Shown in pieces: positions 35,634 through 44,458 of a DNA stretch of 64,000 nucleotides. The notes under the pieces were generated by a model. That model ran no database searches, was not told the DNA's origin, and saw only the letters and a list, made by a program, of their open reading frames with translations. The position numbers and the translations under genes are program-made. Positions within the stretch are counted from its first letter, which is position 1. Each line of letters begins with the position of its first letter. The stretch comes from Palleronia sp. THAF1. GTDB lineage: Bacteria > Pseudomonadota > Alphaproteobacteria > Rhodobacterales > Rhodobacteraceae. The stretch lies in NCBI RefSeq assembly GCF_009363795.1, contig NZ_CP045420.1, positions 1,717,001 through 1,781,000 of the forward strand. The letters run 5' to 3'.

Positions 35634-36965
35634 TTAGCTTGCTTGGCTGTAGCGTCGGTTCGTGCCTGACGTCTCGCCCCCTCCCGTTTCGACGGCATTT
35701 GAAAGCAGTCGGGCCGCGCGACGGTCACGCAGCCGCAGTGTATTTTCGTTGATTTCTGCCGCATCGGGAAAGCGTTCGACGAAGTCTCGCGCCGAAGCGA
35801 CGAGCGGTGCCGGTTGCGGTGCAAGGTCCACATCCGCGCAGCACATCAGTTGTTCGATCATGCGCGCGACATCCTTGTCGGTTTGCGAAAGCGCGGTACC
35901 GCGCGTGGTCGGAACTTCATCGGCGGCAACGAGGCGCTGCCACGCGTCCGTGGCGGGCGCATTCTGCGCGTAGCCCTGCCGGAAGCGCGAGATGGCAGAG
36001 GGTCCCATCGCTATCAGCGTCGCCGCTTGGTCCGTCGTGTAGCCTTGAAAATTTCGGCGCAGCGATCCCGTTTGCGCGGCGTTCGCCAGTTTATCATCAG
36101 GCTTGGCGAAGTGGTCGATTCCGACCGCGACGTACCCGGCGTCGGTCAGGACGCCGCGCGCCATCTCATCCAGGTCAAGCCGTTCTTCGGGCGTAGGAAG
36201 CGCCGCTTCCGGGATCAGCTTTTGCCGACGCGCAACCCATGGCACATGAGCGTAGCCATACAGCGCAACGCGCTCCGGCTGCATGTCGATCACTTGCTCC
36301 AAGGTGTGGTTCAGTCGCGTCCGGGTCTGATGTGGCAAGCCGTAGAGCAGGTCGAAATTGATGCTTCCGATCCCCCTATCACGAAGGGCCTGCACCGTAT
36401 CTCGTGTTGTTTCTGCGGATTGCCGTCGCCCGATGGCGGCCTGCACCAGGGGGTCGAAGTCTTGGACGCCGATGGAGGCGCGGGACAATCCAAGCGCCAT
36501 CAGTGCGTCGATGCGGTGCGTGTCGCATTCGGTTGGGTCGATCTCGGCCGCGATCTCGCAGCCATCGATGGGGAAGTGTTCGCGGATCATGGCATCCAAC
36601 CGTGCGATCCGGTCGGGCGACAGAAGCGTCGGCGTGCCACCGCCCAGATGGAGCGCCGACACCGCCAGATCGTCCGGAAGAAGGTCACGCGTCAGTGCGA
36701 TTTCCTGCGCCAGGTGATCGAGGTAGCGGTCGAGCGGCGCATCGGTGCGCGTCCCTTGCGTACGACAGGCGCAGAACCAGCACAGTCTGCGGCAAAACGG
36801 GACGTGGATGTAGACGGAGACCGCCTCGCTAGGTGAAACGGCAGCCAGCCATTTGGACTTCGTGGTTGCACCGACAGCATCGGTGAAGCGGTCGGCGGGA
36901 GGATAGCTGGTGTAGCGCGGCACGCGCGATGTCAGCAGGGCGGTTCTGAGTGGATCATGTGTCAT
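35634..36965 (-). CDS. hemN: Oxygen-independent coproporphyrinogen III oxidase HemN
   Basis: A 443-residue radical-SAM enzyme that decarboxylates coproporphyrinogen III in anaerobic heme synthesis. The cluster motif is in PFCRRLCWFCACRTQ (CxxxCxxC followed by C), with YTSYPPADRF at the N-terminus and LHLGGGTPTLLS and NFDLLYGLPHQT further on. The start at 36965 is preferred; an upstream extension to 37085 would cross the FNR box. It diverges from fnrL, and the shared box at 37000 fits low-oxygen induction. Confidence 0.94.
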   Translation of the reverse strand: MTHDPLRTALLTSRVPRYTSYPPADRFTDAVGATTKSKWLAAVSPSEAVSVYIHVPFCRRLCWFCACRTQGTRTDAPLDRYLDHLAQEIALTRDLLPDDLAVSALHLGGGTPTLLSPDRIARLDAMIREHFPIDGCEIAAEIDPTECDTHRIDALMALGLSRASIGVQDFDPLVQAAIGRRQSAETTRDTVQALRDRGIGSINFDLLYGLPHQTRTRLNHTLEQVIDMQPERVALYGYAHVPWVARRQKLIPEAALPTPEERLDLDEMARGVLTDAGYVAVGIDHFAKPDDKLANAAQTGSLRRNFQGYTTDQAATLIAMGPSAISRFRQGYAQNAPATDAWQRLVAADEVPTTRGTALSQTDKDVARMIEQLMCCADVDLAPQPAPLVASARDFVERFPDAAEINENTLRLRDRRAARLLSNAVETGGGETSGTNRRYSQAS

Positions 36966-36999
36966 GCGCGCAGATTTCACGCGAGACGTGCGAGGTGCA

Positions 37000-37013
37000 T
37001 TGATCGAGATCAA
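37000..37013. promoter_or_regulatory. FNR box between hemN and fnrL
   Basis: TTGATCGAGATCAA is a perfect match to the FNR consensus TTGAT-N4-ATCAA. It lies 34 bp before hemN and 21 bp before fnrL, so FnrL probably activates hemN and controls its own gene. Confidence 0.88.
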
Positions 37014-37034
37014 GGGGACGAATAGGTAAACGAC

Positions 37035-37766
37035 ATGGCAAAACTGACCCCGATCATCGCGTGCTCGAACTGTCCGATCCGGCACAGTGCCGTCTGTGCG
37101 GAATGCGATGCCGAAGAGCTGGAAAAGCTCGCGTCCATAAAGACTTACAAGACGGTTCCTGCCGGCGCGTCACTGGCCGAGGCGGGAGAGCGGCTCGATC
37201 ACTTCTCGTCCATCGTTTCGGGCTGCGCCAGCATGTCCCGGACCTTGGAGGATGGGCGGCGTCAGACCGTCGGTCTGCTTCTGCCGTCCGACTACATCGG
37301 CCGTCCCGGTCGCTCCGTCGCGGCTTTTGACGTTGAGGCGTTGAGCGACGTGACGCTCTGCCGGTTCGAGCGGGGCGCCTTCGAGAAGTTACTGCGCGAC
37401 ACACCCCACGTCGCCACGCGTCTCCTGACCATGACGTTGGACGAGCTGGATGCGGCACGGGACTGGGCCGTTGTGCTGGGCCGGATGACCGCGCGCGAGA
37501 AGGTGGCCGCGTTCCTCGTCAGTCTCGTGCGGCGTCAGGCGGTGGCGCTTCCGAGCGCTACCGGAACGGACCTGCACCTGCCCCTGTCGCGCGAGGCAAT
37601 AGCCGACCACCTTGGCCTGACGATCGAAACGACGAGCCGCCAGTTCACGGCCCTGCGCAAAGAGGGGCTGATCGAACTGGTGTCGAACCGCGACATCCGT
37701 ATTCCCGATTTCGATGCGCTGGCTATCGAGGCCGGAGACGACGGGGACGGCGGCCCCATCGTCTAA
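37035..37766 (+). CDS. fnrL: Anaerobic regulator FnrL (Crp/Fnr family)
   Basis: A 243-residue oxygen-sensing activator. N-terminal cysteines C10, C13, C21 and C24 (CSNCPIRHSAVCAEC) provide ligands for the [4Fe-4S] cluster. A cyclic-nucleotide-binding-like beta-roll and a long dimer helix (TMTLDELDAARDWAVVLGR) follow. The C-terminal helix-turn-helix has LSREAIADHLGLTIETTSRQ, with the Glu-x2-Ser-Arg recognition pattern of Fnr. Its three predicted sites here lie before hemN/fnrL, ccoN and ccoG. Confidence 0.95.
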   Translation: MAKLTPIIACSNCPIRHSAVCAECDAEELEKLASIKTYKTVPAGASLAEAGERLDHFSSIVSGCASMSRTLEDGRRQTVGLLLPSDYIGRPGRSVAAFDVEALSDVTLCRFERGAFEKLLRDTPHVATRLLTMTLDELDAARDWAVVLGRMTAREKVAAFLVSLVRRQAVALPSATGTDLHLPLSREAIADHLGLTIETTSRQFTALRKEGLIELVSNRDIRIPDFDALAIEAGDDGDGGPIV

Positions 37767-37770
37767 CCGC

Positions 37771-38583
37771 TTAGCGGGCCAGGAACAGCGGCACCGGCGC
37801 GGCGCCCAGCATGTTTCGGGTCACACCGCCGATGAAGATCTCGCGCAAGCGGCGATGCCCGTAGGCTCCCATCACGATCAGGTCGGCTTCGGTATCGCGG
37901 GCGTGGTCCGTCAGCGCCTCAGCGATCCGCTTGCCGTTGCGGGTCAGGCCCATGACCGGGGCCGGAGTGCCGTGGCGGTTCAGCATGATCGCAAGATCGT
38001 GGCCCATCGTGTCGCTCTCCGGCTCCACGATGACGATCTCAACCGATGCGGCTTGCGCAAGGATCGGCAAGGCGGCTCGGGTCGCGGCGAGCGCCGCATC
38101 GCTGCCGTCCCAGGCCAGCATCACCCTGTCAAAGTCGGACTCTATGCCGTCCGGTGCCAGCAAGACCGGCACCCGGCTGGTGTAGAGCAGGGCTTCCAGC
38201 ACGCCGTGCATCAGGCCCGACGGTTCCGCGCCGGACGCCGCCAGCACGGCGAGGTCTGCAAAGCGGTTTGTCTGGGCGAGCCGGCGCGCGACATCGGCAC
38301 CGTACGTCGCAAACGCGTCAACGGACCAACCGAAGGTCTCACCGGTCAATCGCTGTTCAAGACGCTTCTGTACCTCTTCCAACGCCTTGGCATCGTCATC
38401 GCGCAAGGTGGGGGCGGCGACGACCATATCGGGCGCGACGAAGGTCGGCACGTCGATGGCGTCGGCAGTCGTGCAGGTCACGTCCAAATGGGCGGACCAT
38501 TTGCGCGCACAGGCGATGGCGGTATCGACGGCGTCGTCTTCGTCCGTCGGCGTCGCGACTGAGAAGATGCTCTTGTAAGACAT
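37771..38583 (-). CDS. Tandem universal stress protein
   Basis: A 270-residue protein built from two Usp domains. The first starts MSYKSIFSVATPTDEDDAV and is degenerate. The second starts DRVMLAWDGSDAALAATRAA and ends with the ATP-binding GAYGHRRLREIFIGGVTRNML. It converges with fnrL (four bases apart) and diverges from ccoN, so the FNR box at 38660 may serve both. Usp genes next to cco genes are common in Rhodobacterales. Confidence 0.92.
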   Translation of the reverse strand: MSYKSIFSVATPTDEDDAVDTAIACARKWSAHLDVTCTTADAIDVPTFVAPDMVVAAPTLRDDDAKALEEVQKRLEQRLTGETFGWSVDAFATYGADVARRLAQTNRFADLAVLAASGAEPSGLMHGVLEALLYTSRVPVLLAPDGIESDFDRVMLAWDGSDAALAATRAALPILAQAASVEIVIVEPESDTMGHDLAIMLNRHGTPAPVMGLTRNGKRIAEALTDHARDTEADLIVMGAYGHRRLREIFIGGVTRNMLGAAPVPLFLAR

Positions 38584-38659
38584 CGGGTCCTCCTGTGATG
38601 GCCGCCTTCAATTTAGATCGCCCGCTCGGGTCCCGCCTTGATGCGGATCAACCGGCGGC

Positions 38660-38673
38660 TTGATCCATGTCAA
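38660..38673. promoter_or_regulatory. FNR box upstream of ccoN
   Basis: TTGATCCATGTCAA matches TTGAT-N4-NTCAA and is identical, base for base, to the box upstream of ccoG at 42420. It lies 59 bp before the ccoN ATG. Confidence 0.85.
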
Positions 38674-38731
38674 AGCGCGCGGCCCCGTCTGCGTGCGACT
38701 GGGATGCTCAAGGCGAATCGCAGGAGACGAC

Positions 38732-40327
38732 ATGCAATACTTCAAGCTCATCATACTGGCGCTGATCGCGCTCTTCGCTGCGGTGGCGGCGGATTGGGGG
38801 CGCGATCTGGCATATTCGACCCATGCGATCATCATCATGCTGGTCGCGGGCGGCTTGTTCCTATGGGAACTGCGCCGCACGGATGCGCCGCTCCTCGTTG
38901 CAGATCAGACCGCCTACCTAGACGGTCCGATCCGGGCCGGTGTGATCGCTACGGCCTTCTGGGGCATCGCGGGCTTTCTGGTGGGCACCTTCATCGCGTT
39001 CCAGCTGGCTTTCCCGGTCCTGAACTTCGACTGGTCCGAAGGCTTTGCGAATTTCGGTCGCCTGCGGCCACTGCACACCAGCGCCGTCATCTTCGCCTTC
39101 GGCGGCAACGCCCTGATCGCGACCTCGTTCTACGTGGTCCAGCGGACGAGCGCGGCGCGGCTTTGGGGCGGCAACGCGGCGTGGTTCGTCTTCTGGGGCT
39201 ACCAGCTCTTCATCGTACTGGCCGCCACGGGCTACCTGCTGGGGGCCACCCAATCCAAGGAATACGCCGAGCCGGAGTGGTATGTAGACATCTGGCTGAC
39301 CATCGTGTGGCTGGTCTACCTTGCCGTCTTCTTCGGCACGATCATCAAGCGGCGCGAGCGCCATATCTACGTCGCCAACTGGTTTTTCCTCGCGTTCATC
39401 GTGACTGTCGCGATGCTGCATGTGGTCAACAACCTGTCGGTCCCAGTCAGCATCTGGGGCAGCAAATCCGTGCAGGTCTTTGCAGGCGTTCAGGATGCGA
39501 TGACCCAGTGGTGGTACGGCCACAACGCGGTCGGATTCTTCCTGACCGCAGGCTTCTTGGGGATGATGTATTACTTCATTCCCAAGCAGGCCGGTCGCCC
39601 GATCTACAGCTACAAGCTGAGCATCATCCACTTCTGGGCACTGATCTTCCTGTATATCTGGGCCGGTCCGCACCACCTGCACTACACCGCGCTGCCCGAC
39701 TGGGCGTCGACGTTGGGGATGGTGTTCTCGATCATGCTGTGGATGCCGAGCTGGGGCGGCATGATCAACGGCCTGATGACGCTGGAAGGCGCGTGGGATA
39801 AGATCCGCACCGACCCGATCATCCGCATGTTCGTGGCCAGCCTCGCCTTCTACGGCATGAGCACTTTCGAAGGCCCGATGATGTCGATCCGCGCGGTCAA
39901 CAGCCTGTCGCACTACACCGACTGGACCATCGGCCACGTTCACTCCGGCGCGCTGGGTTGGAACGGGCTGATCACCTTCGCCTGCATCTACTTCCTGGTG
40001 CCCAAACTGTGGGGCCGCGTTCAGATGCATTCCATGGCCGCGATCAACTGGCACTTCTGGCTCGCGACCGTGGGGATCGTTTTCTACGCGGCGTCCATGT
40101 GGGTGACCGGCATCATGGAGGGCCTGATGTGGCGCGAGGTCGATGCCAACGGCTTCCTCGTCAACTCCTTCGCCGACACCGTCGCCGCCAAGTTCCCGAT
40201 GTACGTGGTGCGCGGTCTGGGCGGGGTCCTCTACCTCTCTGGTGCGCTGATCATGGTCTGGAACATGTGGATGACCATCCGCGCCCCCCAAGCCAGCCCT
40301 GCCACTGCCACCGTTCCTGCGGAGTGA
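38732..40327 (+). CDS. ccoN: Cytochrome cbb3 oxidase subunit I CcoN
   Basis: A 531-residue, roughly 12-helix catalytic subunit that reduces oxygen at the heme b3-CuB centre. Ligand regions are visible: [19 protein letters not shown] (low-spin heme His), [30 protein letters not shown] (CuB His pair) and [15 protein letters not shown] (heme His). The ATG at 38732 follows CAGGAG. The FNR box 59 bp upstream implies low-oxygen induction. First gene of ccoNOQP. Confidence 0.97.
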   Translation: MQYFKLIILALIALFAAVAADWGRDLAYSTHAIIIMLVAGGLFLWELRRTDAPLLVADQTAYLDGPIRAGVIATAFWGIAGFLVGTFIAFQLAFPVLNFDWSEGFANFGRLRPLHTSAVIFAFGGNALIATSFYVVQRTSAARLWGGNAAWFVFWGYQLFIVLAATGYLLGATQSKEYAEPEWYVDIWLTIVWLVYLAVFFGTIIKRRERHIYVANWFFLAFIVTVAMLHVVNNLSVPVSIWGSKSVQVFAGVQDAMTQWWYGHNAVGFFLTAGFLGMMYYFIPKQAGRPIYSYKLSIIHFWALIFLYIWAGPHHLHYTALPDWASTLGMVFSIMLWMPSWGGMINGLMTLEGAWDKIRTDPIIRMFVASLAFYGMSTFEGPMMSIRAVNSLSHYTDWTIGHVHSGALGWNGLITFACIYFLVPKLWGRVQMHSMAAINWHFWLATVGIVFYAASMWVTGIMEGLMWREVDANGFLVNSFADTVAAKFPMYVVRGLGGVLYLSGALIMVWNMWMTIRAPQASPATATVPAE

Positions 40328-40331
40328 GACA

Positions 40332-41147
40332 ATGACCAACGACAAGATCCCCCCCGCAGAGCAGGACTCGAAGGTCACGCAACCGGGTGATGGCGGTATC
40401 CCGAACGAGCTGCCGCACCACACCAAGCTGATCGACAAGCACGCGGTATTGGAGCGCAACGCGACGCTGCTGCTCGTGGCCTCCCTGCTGGTAGTCACGG
40501 TCGGCGGCATCGTCGAGATCGCGCCGCTGTTCTGGCTGGAGAATACCATAGAGGAGGTGGAAGGTGTGCGCCCCTACAGCCCGCTCGAACTGGCGGGACG
40601 CGACATCTACCTGCGCGAGGGCTGCTACGTCTGCCACAGTCAGATGATCCGCCCGATGCGCGACGAGGTCGAGCGCTACGGCCACTACTCCCTAGCCGCC
40701 GAGTCGATGTACGACCACCCGTTCCAATGGGGGTCGAAGCGCACGGGGCCGGACCTGGCGCGTGTCGGTGGGCGGTATTCGGACGAATGGCACGTGGATC
40801 ACTTCACCGATCCGCAGACGGTCGTGCCCGAGAGCGTCATGCCGAAATACGACTACCTGTCGCGCACGCCACTGGACGGCAAGCACATCGACGAGCTTCT
40901 GGCGACGCACCGCATCGTGGGCGTGCCCTATACCGACGAGATGATCACCGAGGCGCGCGCCGACTTCCGCGTGCAGGTGGATCCGTTCGGCGACATCGAC
41001 GGCCTGCTGGAGCGCTACCCTAACGCGCAGGTCCGCAATTTCGACGGGACCGATCAGTTGACCGAGATGGACGCCCTGATCGCCTACCTGCAGATGCTCG
41101 GCACGCTTGTCGACTTCTCGACATTCACCGCCGATGCCAGCCGCTGA
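40332..41147 (+). CDS. ccoO: Cytochrome cbb3 oxidase subunit II CcoO
   Basis: A 271-residue membrane-anchored monoheme cytochrome c. A cytoplasmic N-terminus of about 40 residues precedes one helix ([18 protein letters not shown]). The heme motif is CYVCH in [15 protein letters not shown]; Met ligands follow in [10 protein letters not shown]. It passes electrons from CcoP to CcoN and starts four bases after ccoN. Confidence 0.96.
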   Translation: MTNDKIPPAEQDSKVTQPGDGGIPNELPHHTKLIDKHAVLERNATLLLVASLLVVTVGGIVEIAPLFWLENTIEEVEGVRPYSPLELAGRDIYLREGCYVCHSQMIRPMRDEVERYGHYSLAAESMYDHPFQWGSKRTGPDLARVGGRYSDEWHVDHFTDPQTVVPESVMPKYDYLSRTPLDGKHIDELLATHRIVGVPYTDEMITEARADFRVQVDPFGDIDGLLERYPNAQVRNFDGTDQLTEMDALIAYLQMLGTLVDFSTFTADASR

Positions 41148-41159
41148 AGGAGCCATTCC

Positions 41160-41390
41160 ATGACCGACACCTATTCGATCCTGCGTGAATTCGCTGACAG
41201 CTGGGCGCTCCTGGCGCTGACGGCCGTATTCGTCGGCGTGATCCTGTGGGCCTACCGCCCCGGCTCTCGCGCCCTGCATGACCAGGCCGCGACCTCGATC
41301 CTGCGGGATGATACCCCTCCACGCGTCGCGGACTGCGCGAATGCCTGCCCCGACTGCACCTGCGCATCCATCCTGGAGAAGCTGGCATGA
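41160..41390 (+). CDS. ccoQ: Cytochrome cbb3 oxidase small subunit CcoQ with cysteine tail
   Basis: A 76-residue single-helix protein (ADSWALLALTAVFVGVILWAYRP) at the usual place between ccoO and ccoP. CcoQ stabilises the complex. This one has an extra C-terminal cysteine cluster, CANACPDCTC, which is not part of the usual short CcoQ tail and could bind metal. It overlaps ccoP by four bases. Confidence 0.9.
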   Translation: MTDTYSILREFADSWALLALTAVFVGVILWAYRPGSRALHDQAATSILRDDTPPRVADCANACPDCTCASILEKLA

Positions 41391-42322
41391 GCAAGCGCCG
41401 TATCGACCCTGTCACTGGCACCGAGACCACGGGCCACCAGTGGGACGGCATCGAAGAGTTGAACAACCCGCTGCCGCGCTGGTGGCTTTGGACCTTCTAC
41501 GCCACCTGCGTCTTCGCGCTGATCTACGTGATCCTCTATCCGGCGATCCCACTGGTCCGCGATGCCACGGGCGGTGCCCTTGGTTGGTCCACCCGCGGTG
41601 ACGTCGCCGCCGAGATCGCGGAGGTGGACGCCAGTCAGGCGGACATGCGCGAGTCTTTGGTCAGTATCGATCTGGCGGCCTTGGATGAAAACGAAGCGCT
41701 TCTCTCCTTCGCCACGAACGCGGGCGGCGCGGTCTTCCGTACCAACTGCTCGCAATGCCACGGTTCCGGCGCAGCAGGAGCCATCGGCTACCCGAACCTT
41801 CTGGACGACGAATGGCTGTGGGGCGGCACGATCGAAGATATCGCCTACACCGTCCGCCACGGGATCCGGAATGAAAACGACCCGGACGCCCGTTGGAGCC
41901 AGATGCCTGGTTTCGCCGAGATATTGGAGAAAGAGGAAATCGCCACGCTCGTCGTTCATGTCCAATCGTTGCCAGAAGGTCAGGACCCGCTGGCCGGGGC
42001 AGGTGGGCAGTTGTTCGATGAAAACTGCAGTTCGTGCCACGGCATGGATGCGGGCGGTGACCGCTCCCTTGGCGCGCCGAACCTGACCGACGCGATCTGG
42101 CTTTACGGCAACTCGACAGAGCGGCTGACCCAGCTGATCGAACGCGGTCCCTTCGGCGTCATGCCACCGTGGAGCGAACGGCTGAGCGAAGCCGAAGTGC
42201 GCGCCGTTGCAGCCTATGTCCACGGTCTGGGTGGCGGCGAAGCACAGGTGGGGGAACCTGCGGATGATACCGCGGCAGGCAATCCGAACGATTTGATGCT
42301 TGGAGATGAGACACCGGAATAG
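41387..42322 (+). CDS. ccoP: Cytochrome cbb3 oxidase subunit III CcoP
   Basis: A 311-residue membrane-bound diheme cytochrome c. A helix lies near residues 32-55 (WWLWTFYATCVFALIYVILY). Heme motifs are CSQCH (121-125) and CSSCH (214-218). It accepts electrons from the bc1 complex through soluble or membrane cytochromes c. It ends the ccoNOQP operon and is followed by a strong terminator. Confidence 0.96.
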   Translation: MSKRRIDPVTGTETTGHQWDGIEELNNPLPRWWLWTFYATCVFALIYVILYPAIPLVRDATGGALGWSTRGDVAAEIAEVDASQADMRESLVSIDLAALDENEALLSFATNAGGAVFRTNCSQCHGSGAAGAIGYPNLLDDEWLWGGTIEDIAYTVRHGIRNENDPDARWSQMPGFAEILEKEEIATLVVHVQSLPEGQDPLAGAGGQLFDENCSSCHGMDAGGDRSLGAPNLTDAIWLYGNSTERLTQLIERGPFGVMPPWSERLSEAEVRAVAAYVHGLGGGEAQVGEPADDTAAGNPNDLMLGDETPE

Positions 42323-42365
42323 GGCCTCCGACGACCTGTTCGCACCAGCGACGGATGGCCCGGAT

Positions 42366-42401
42366 CGGGGCGGCGGAGGAGCGCCGCCCCGTTTCTTTTT
42401 T
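42366..42401 (+). terminator. Rho-independent terminator after ccoP
   Basis: CGGGGCGGCG (42366-42375) and CGCCGCCCCG (42382-42391) form a perfect 10-bp GC stem with a 6-nt loop, followed by TTTCTTTTTT. It separates ccoNOQP from ccoGHIS. Confidence 0.93.
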
Positions 42402-42419
42402 GAGACCGATTTCGCGCCT

Positions 42420-42433
42420 TTGATCCATGTCAA
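42420..42433. promoter_or_regulatory. FNR box upstream of ccoG
   Basis: TTGATCCATGTCAA, the same 14 bases as at 38660, lies 53 bp before the ccoG ATG and just after the terminator. The oxidase and its assembly genes are therefore likely induced together. Confidence 0.85.
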
Positions 42434-42485
42434 TGCAGCCAGCCCCGCAACGCGCGAGACAGGGCCTGCGAACAGGACGAAAAAC

Positions 42486-44018
42486 ATGTCAGACCAACCT
42501 CTTTACGTTAGCCGCATACCGATCTTCCCGCGCCGCGTGTCGGGCAGCTACCGCACGCTCAAATGGTGGATGATGGGTCTTACCCTTGCGATCTACTACC
42601 TGACACCGTGGCTGCGCTGGGACCGTGGCCCCAATATGCCGGATCAGGCGGTGCTGATCGATCTGGTCAACCGCCGCTTCTACTTCTTCTGGATCGACAT
42701 CTGGCCGCACGAATTCTACTTCGTGGCGGGCCTGCTGGTCATGGCGGGGCTGGGGCTGTTTCTGTTCACCGCCGCGCTGGGCCGGGTCTGGTGCGGCTAC
42801 ACCTGTCCGCAGACGGTCTGGACCGACCTCTTCCTTGTCGTCGAACGCTGGGTGCAGGGGGACCGTAACGCGCGGATGAAGCTACACAACGCGCCATGGA
42901 CCGCACGAAAGATGCGCCTGAAGGGCACGACCTGGGCGATTTGGCTTCTGATCGGGCTGGCGACCGGGGGGGCGTGGGTCTTCTACTTCACCGACGCGCC
43001 GACGCTGGCGCGCGACCTTGTGACGTTCCAGGCCCCCGGCATGGCTTGGTTCACAATTGCCATCCTGACCTTCACCACCTTCGTCTTCGGCGGCTTCATG
43101 CGCGAACAGGTCTGCATCTACATGTGCCCCTGGCCGCGCATCCAGGCCGCGATGATGGACGAGGGCACACTGACCGTCGCCTACCGTGATTGGCGGGGAG
43201 AGCCGCGTGGCAAGGGCTTGCGCCGCCGCGAAGCCGCCGCCGACCTGCGAGTCGCGGGTCCGCTGGTCGGTGGGCGCTCTCCGCTGATCCCGATGCCGGG
43301 CGTGCCGAATACAACCACCGGCGCACGGCTGGAAACCGCAGGGCAGGACACCCGGCCACCGGGCGACTGCATCGATTGCAACGCCTGTGTGACCGTCTGC
43401 CCCATGGGGATCGACATTCGCGATGGGCAGCAGATGGCCTGCATCACTTGCGCGCTGTGCATCGACGCCTGCGATCAGGTGATGGAGAAGATCGGGCGTC
43501 CTCGGGGACTGATTGATTACGTGGCCCTCTCTGACGCCCCACGAGAGGCCGCAGGCGGCGCGCCGATCCCAGCGTGGCGGCACGCCGTTCGGCCCCGGAA
43601 CCTGATCTATTTCGGTATCTGGGCAGGCATCGGCATCGGACTGGTCTTTGCGCTTTTCGTGAGGCCAGAGATTGAGATGACCGTCGCACCCGTTCGCAAC
43701 CCGACCTTCGTAACCCTTGCCGACGGCAGTGTGCGCAACGCCTACGACGTGCGTCTGCGCAACAAGAACGGGGAAGCGCGCGCCTTCCTGCTGTCGCCCT
43801 CCATGGGAACTGCCGCCGATGTGTCCATCGAAAGCCGCCCCGGCAGCGTCGTCCGGGTGCCTGCCGATGCGCAGGAACGGGTGCGGGTCTACCTGACCGC
43901 GCCGGCTGACAGCGAAATGGCGCGGGAGGCCGCATCCGATGCACGGCTGTGGGTCGAAGACCTGGCCGGCGGCGCACGCGCCCACGTGGACACCACCTTC
44001 AACGGAAGAGAGAACTGA
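42486..44018 (+). CDS. ccoG: Cbb3 oxidase accessory protein CcoG (RdxA-like ferredoxin)
   Basis: A 510-residue membrane iron-sulfur protein with about five helices. Membrane Cys motifs include WCGYTCPQTVW, and a ferredoxin-like pair CIDCNACVTVCPMGIDIR and CITCALCIDACDQVM follows. A periplasmic immunoglobulin-like tail ends the protein. CcoG reduces copper for delivery to CcoN (established for the family). It starts at 42486 and overlaps ccoH by one base. Confidence 0.95.
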   Translation: MSDQPLYVSRIPIFPRRVSGSYRTLKWWMMGLTLAIYYLTPWLRWDRGPNMPDQAVLIDLVNRRFYFFWIDIWPHEFYFVAGLLVMAGLGLFLFTAALGRVWCGYTCPQTVWTDLFLVVERWVQGDRNARMKLHNAPWTARKMRLKGTTWAIWLLIGLATGGAWVFYFTDAPTLARDLVTFQAPGMAWFTIAILTFTTFVFGGFMREQVCIYMCPWPRIQAAMMDEGTLTVAYRDWRGEPRGKGLRRREAAADLRVAGPLVGGRSPLIPMPGVPNTTTGARLETAGQDTRPPGDCIDCNACVTVCPMGIDIRDGQQMACITCALCIDACDQVMEKIGRPRGLIDYVALSDAPREAAGGAPIPAWRHAVRPRNLIYFGIWAGIGIGLVFALFVRPEIEMTVAPVRNPTFVTLADGSVRNAYDVRLRNKNGEARAFLLSPSMGTAADVSIESRPGSVVRVPADAQERVRVYLTAPADSEMAREAASDARLWVEDLAGGARAHVDTTFNGREN

Positions 44019-44458
44019 TGACCGAACTGACAGGACGCCGTGTCGCCGCAATCTTCGTCGGTGGCTTTGGGATCATCATCAGCGTGAACCTGGCCCTTGC
44101 GTTCAACGCCGTGCGCAGCTTTCCAGGGCTGGAGGTCGCCAATTCCTACGTCGCCAGCCAGTCCTTTCAGGACCGCCGCGATGCGCAGGAAGCGCTGGGC
44201 TGGCGTGTCGATGCCTCTTATGACGGCGAGCAGGTCCACGTTGCCGTGCTGGATGCGAGCGGGGACCACGCGCCCGCGGAAAATCTGAGCGTGCATATCG
44301 CGCGTCCGACCGAGGCGCGGGACGATCAGGACCTGACCCTGACGGACGGTTCCGCACGTCTCGACCTTGCTCGCGGCACGTGGCGGCTGGACATCGCCGC
44401 AACCGCTCCCGACGGCACTGCGTTCGCACAGGCCATCACGCTACGGGTCGCACCGTGA
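44018..44458 (+). CDS. ccoH: Cbb3 oxidase accessory protein CcoH (FixH)
   Basis: A 146-residue protein with one N-terminal helix (VAAIFVGGFGIIISVNLALAF), the FixH segment VANSYVASQSFQDRRDAQEA and a periplasmic beta domain ending in GTWRLDIAATAPDG. It helps assemble CcoN into the complex. Its start overlaps the ccoG stop (TGATG) and its stop overlaps the ccoI GTG start (GTGA). Confidence 0.93.
   Translation: MTELTGRRVAAIFVGGFGIIISVNLALAFNAVRSFPGLEVANSYVASQSFQDRRDAQEALGWRVDASYDGEQVHVAVLDASGDHAPAENLSVHIARPTEARDDQDLTLTDGSARLDLARGTWRLDIAATAPDGTAFAQAITLRVAP

Noticed and set aside
37761-37780. CCGC-tta-GCGG hairpin between fnrL and the stress-protein gene as terminator
   Set aside because: The stem is only 4 bp, overlaps a stop codon and has no T-run.
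38918-40549. A 543-codon open frame on the minus strand across ccoN
   Set aside because: It is antisense to an unmistakable ccoN, rich in Arg, Gly, His and Asp, and has no ribosome-binding site. Long antisense frames are expected in high-GC genes.
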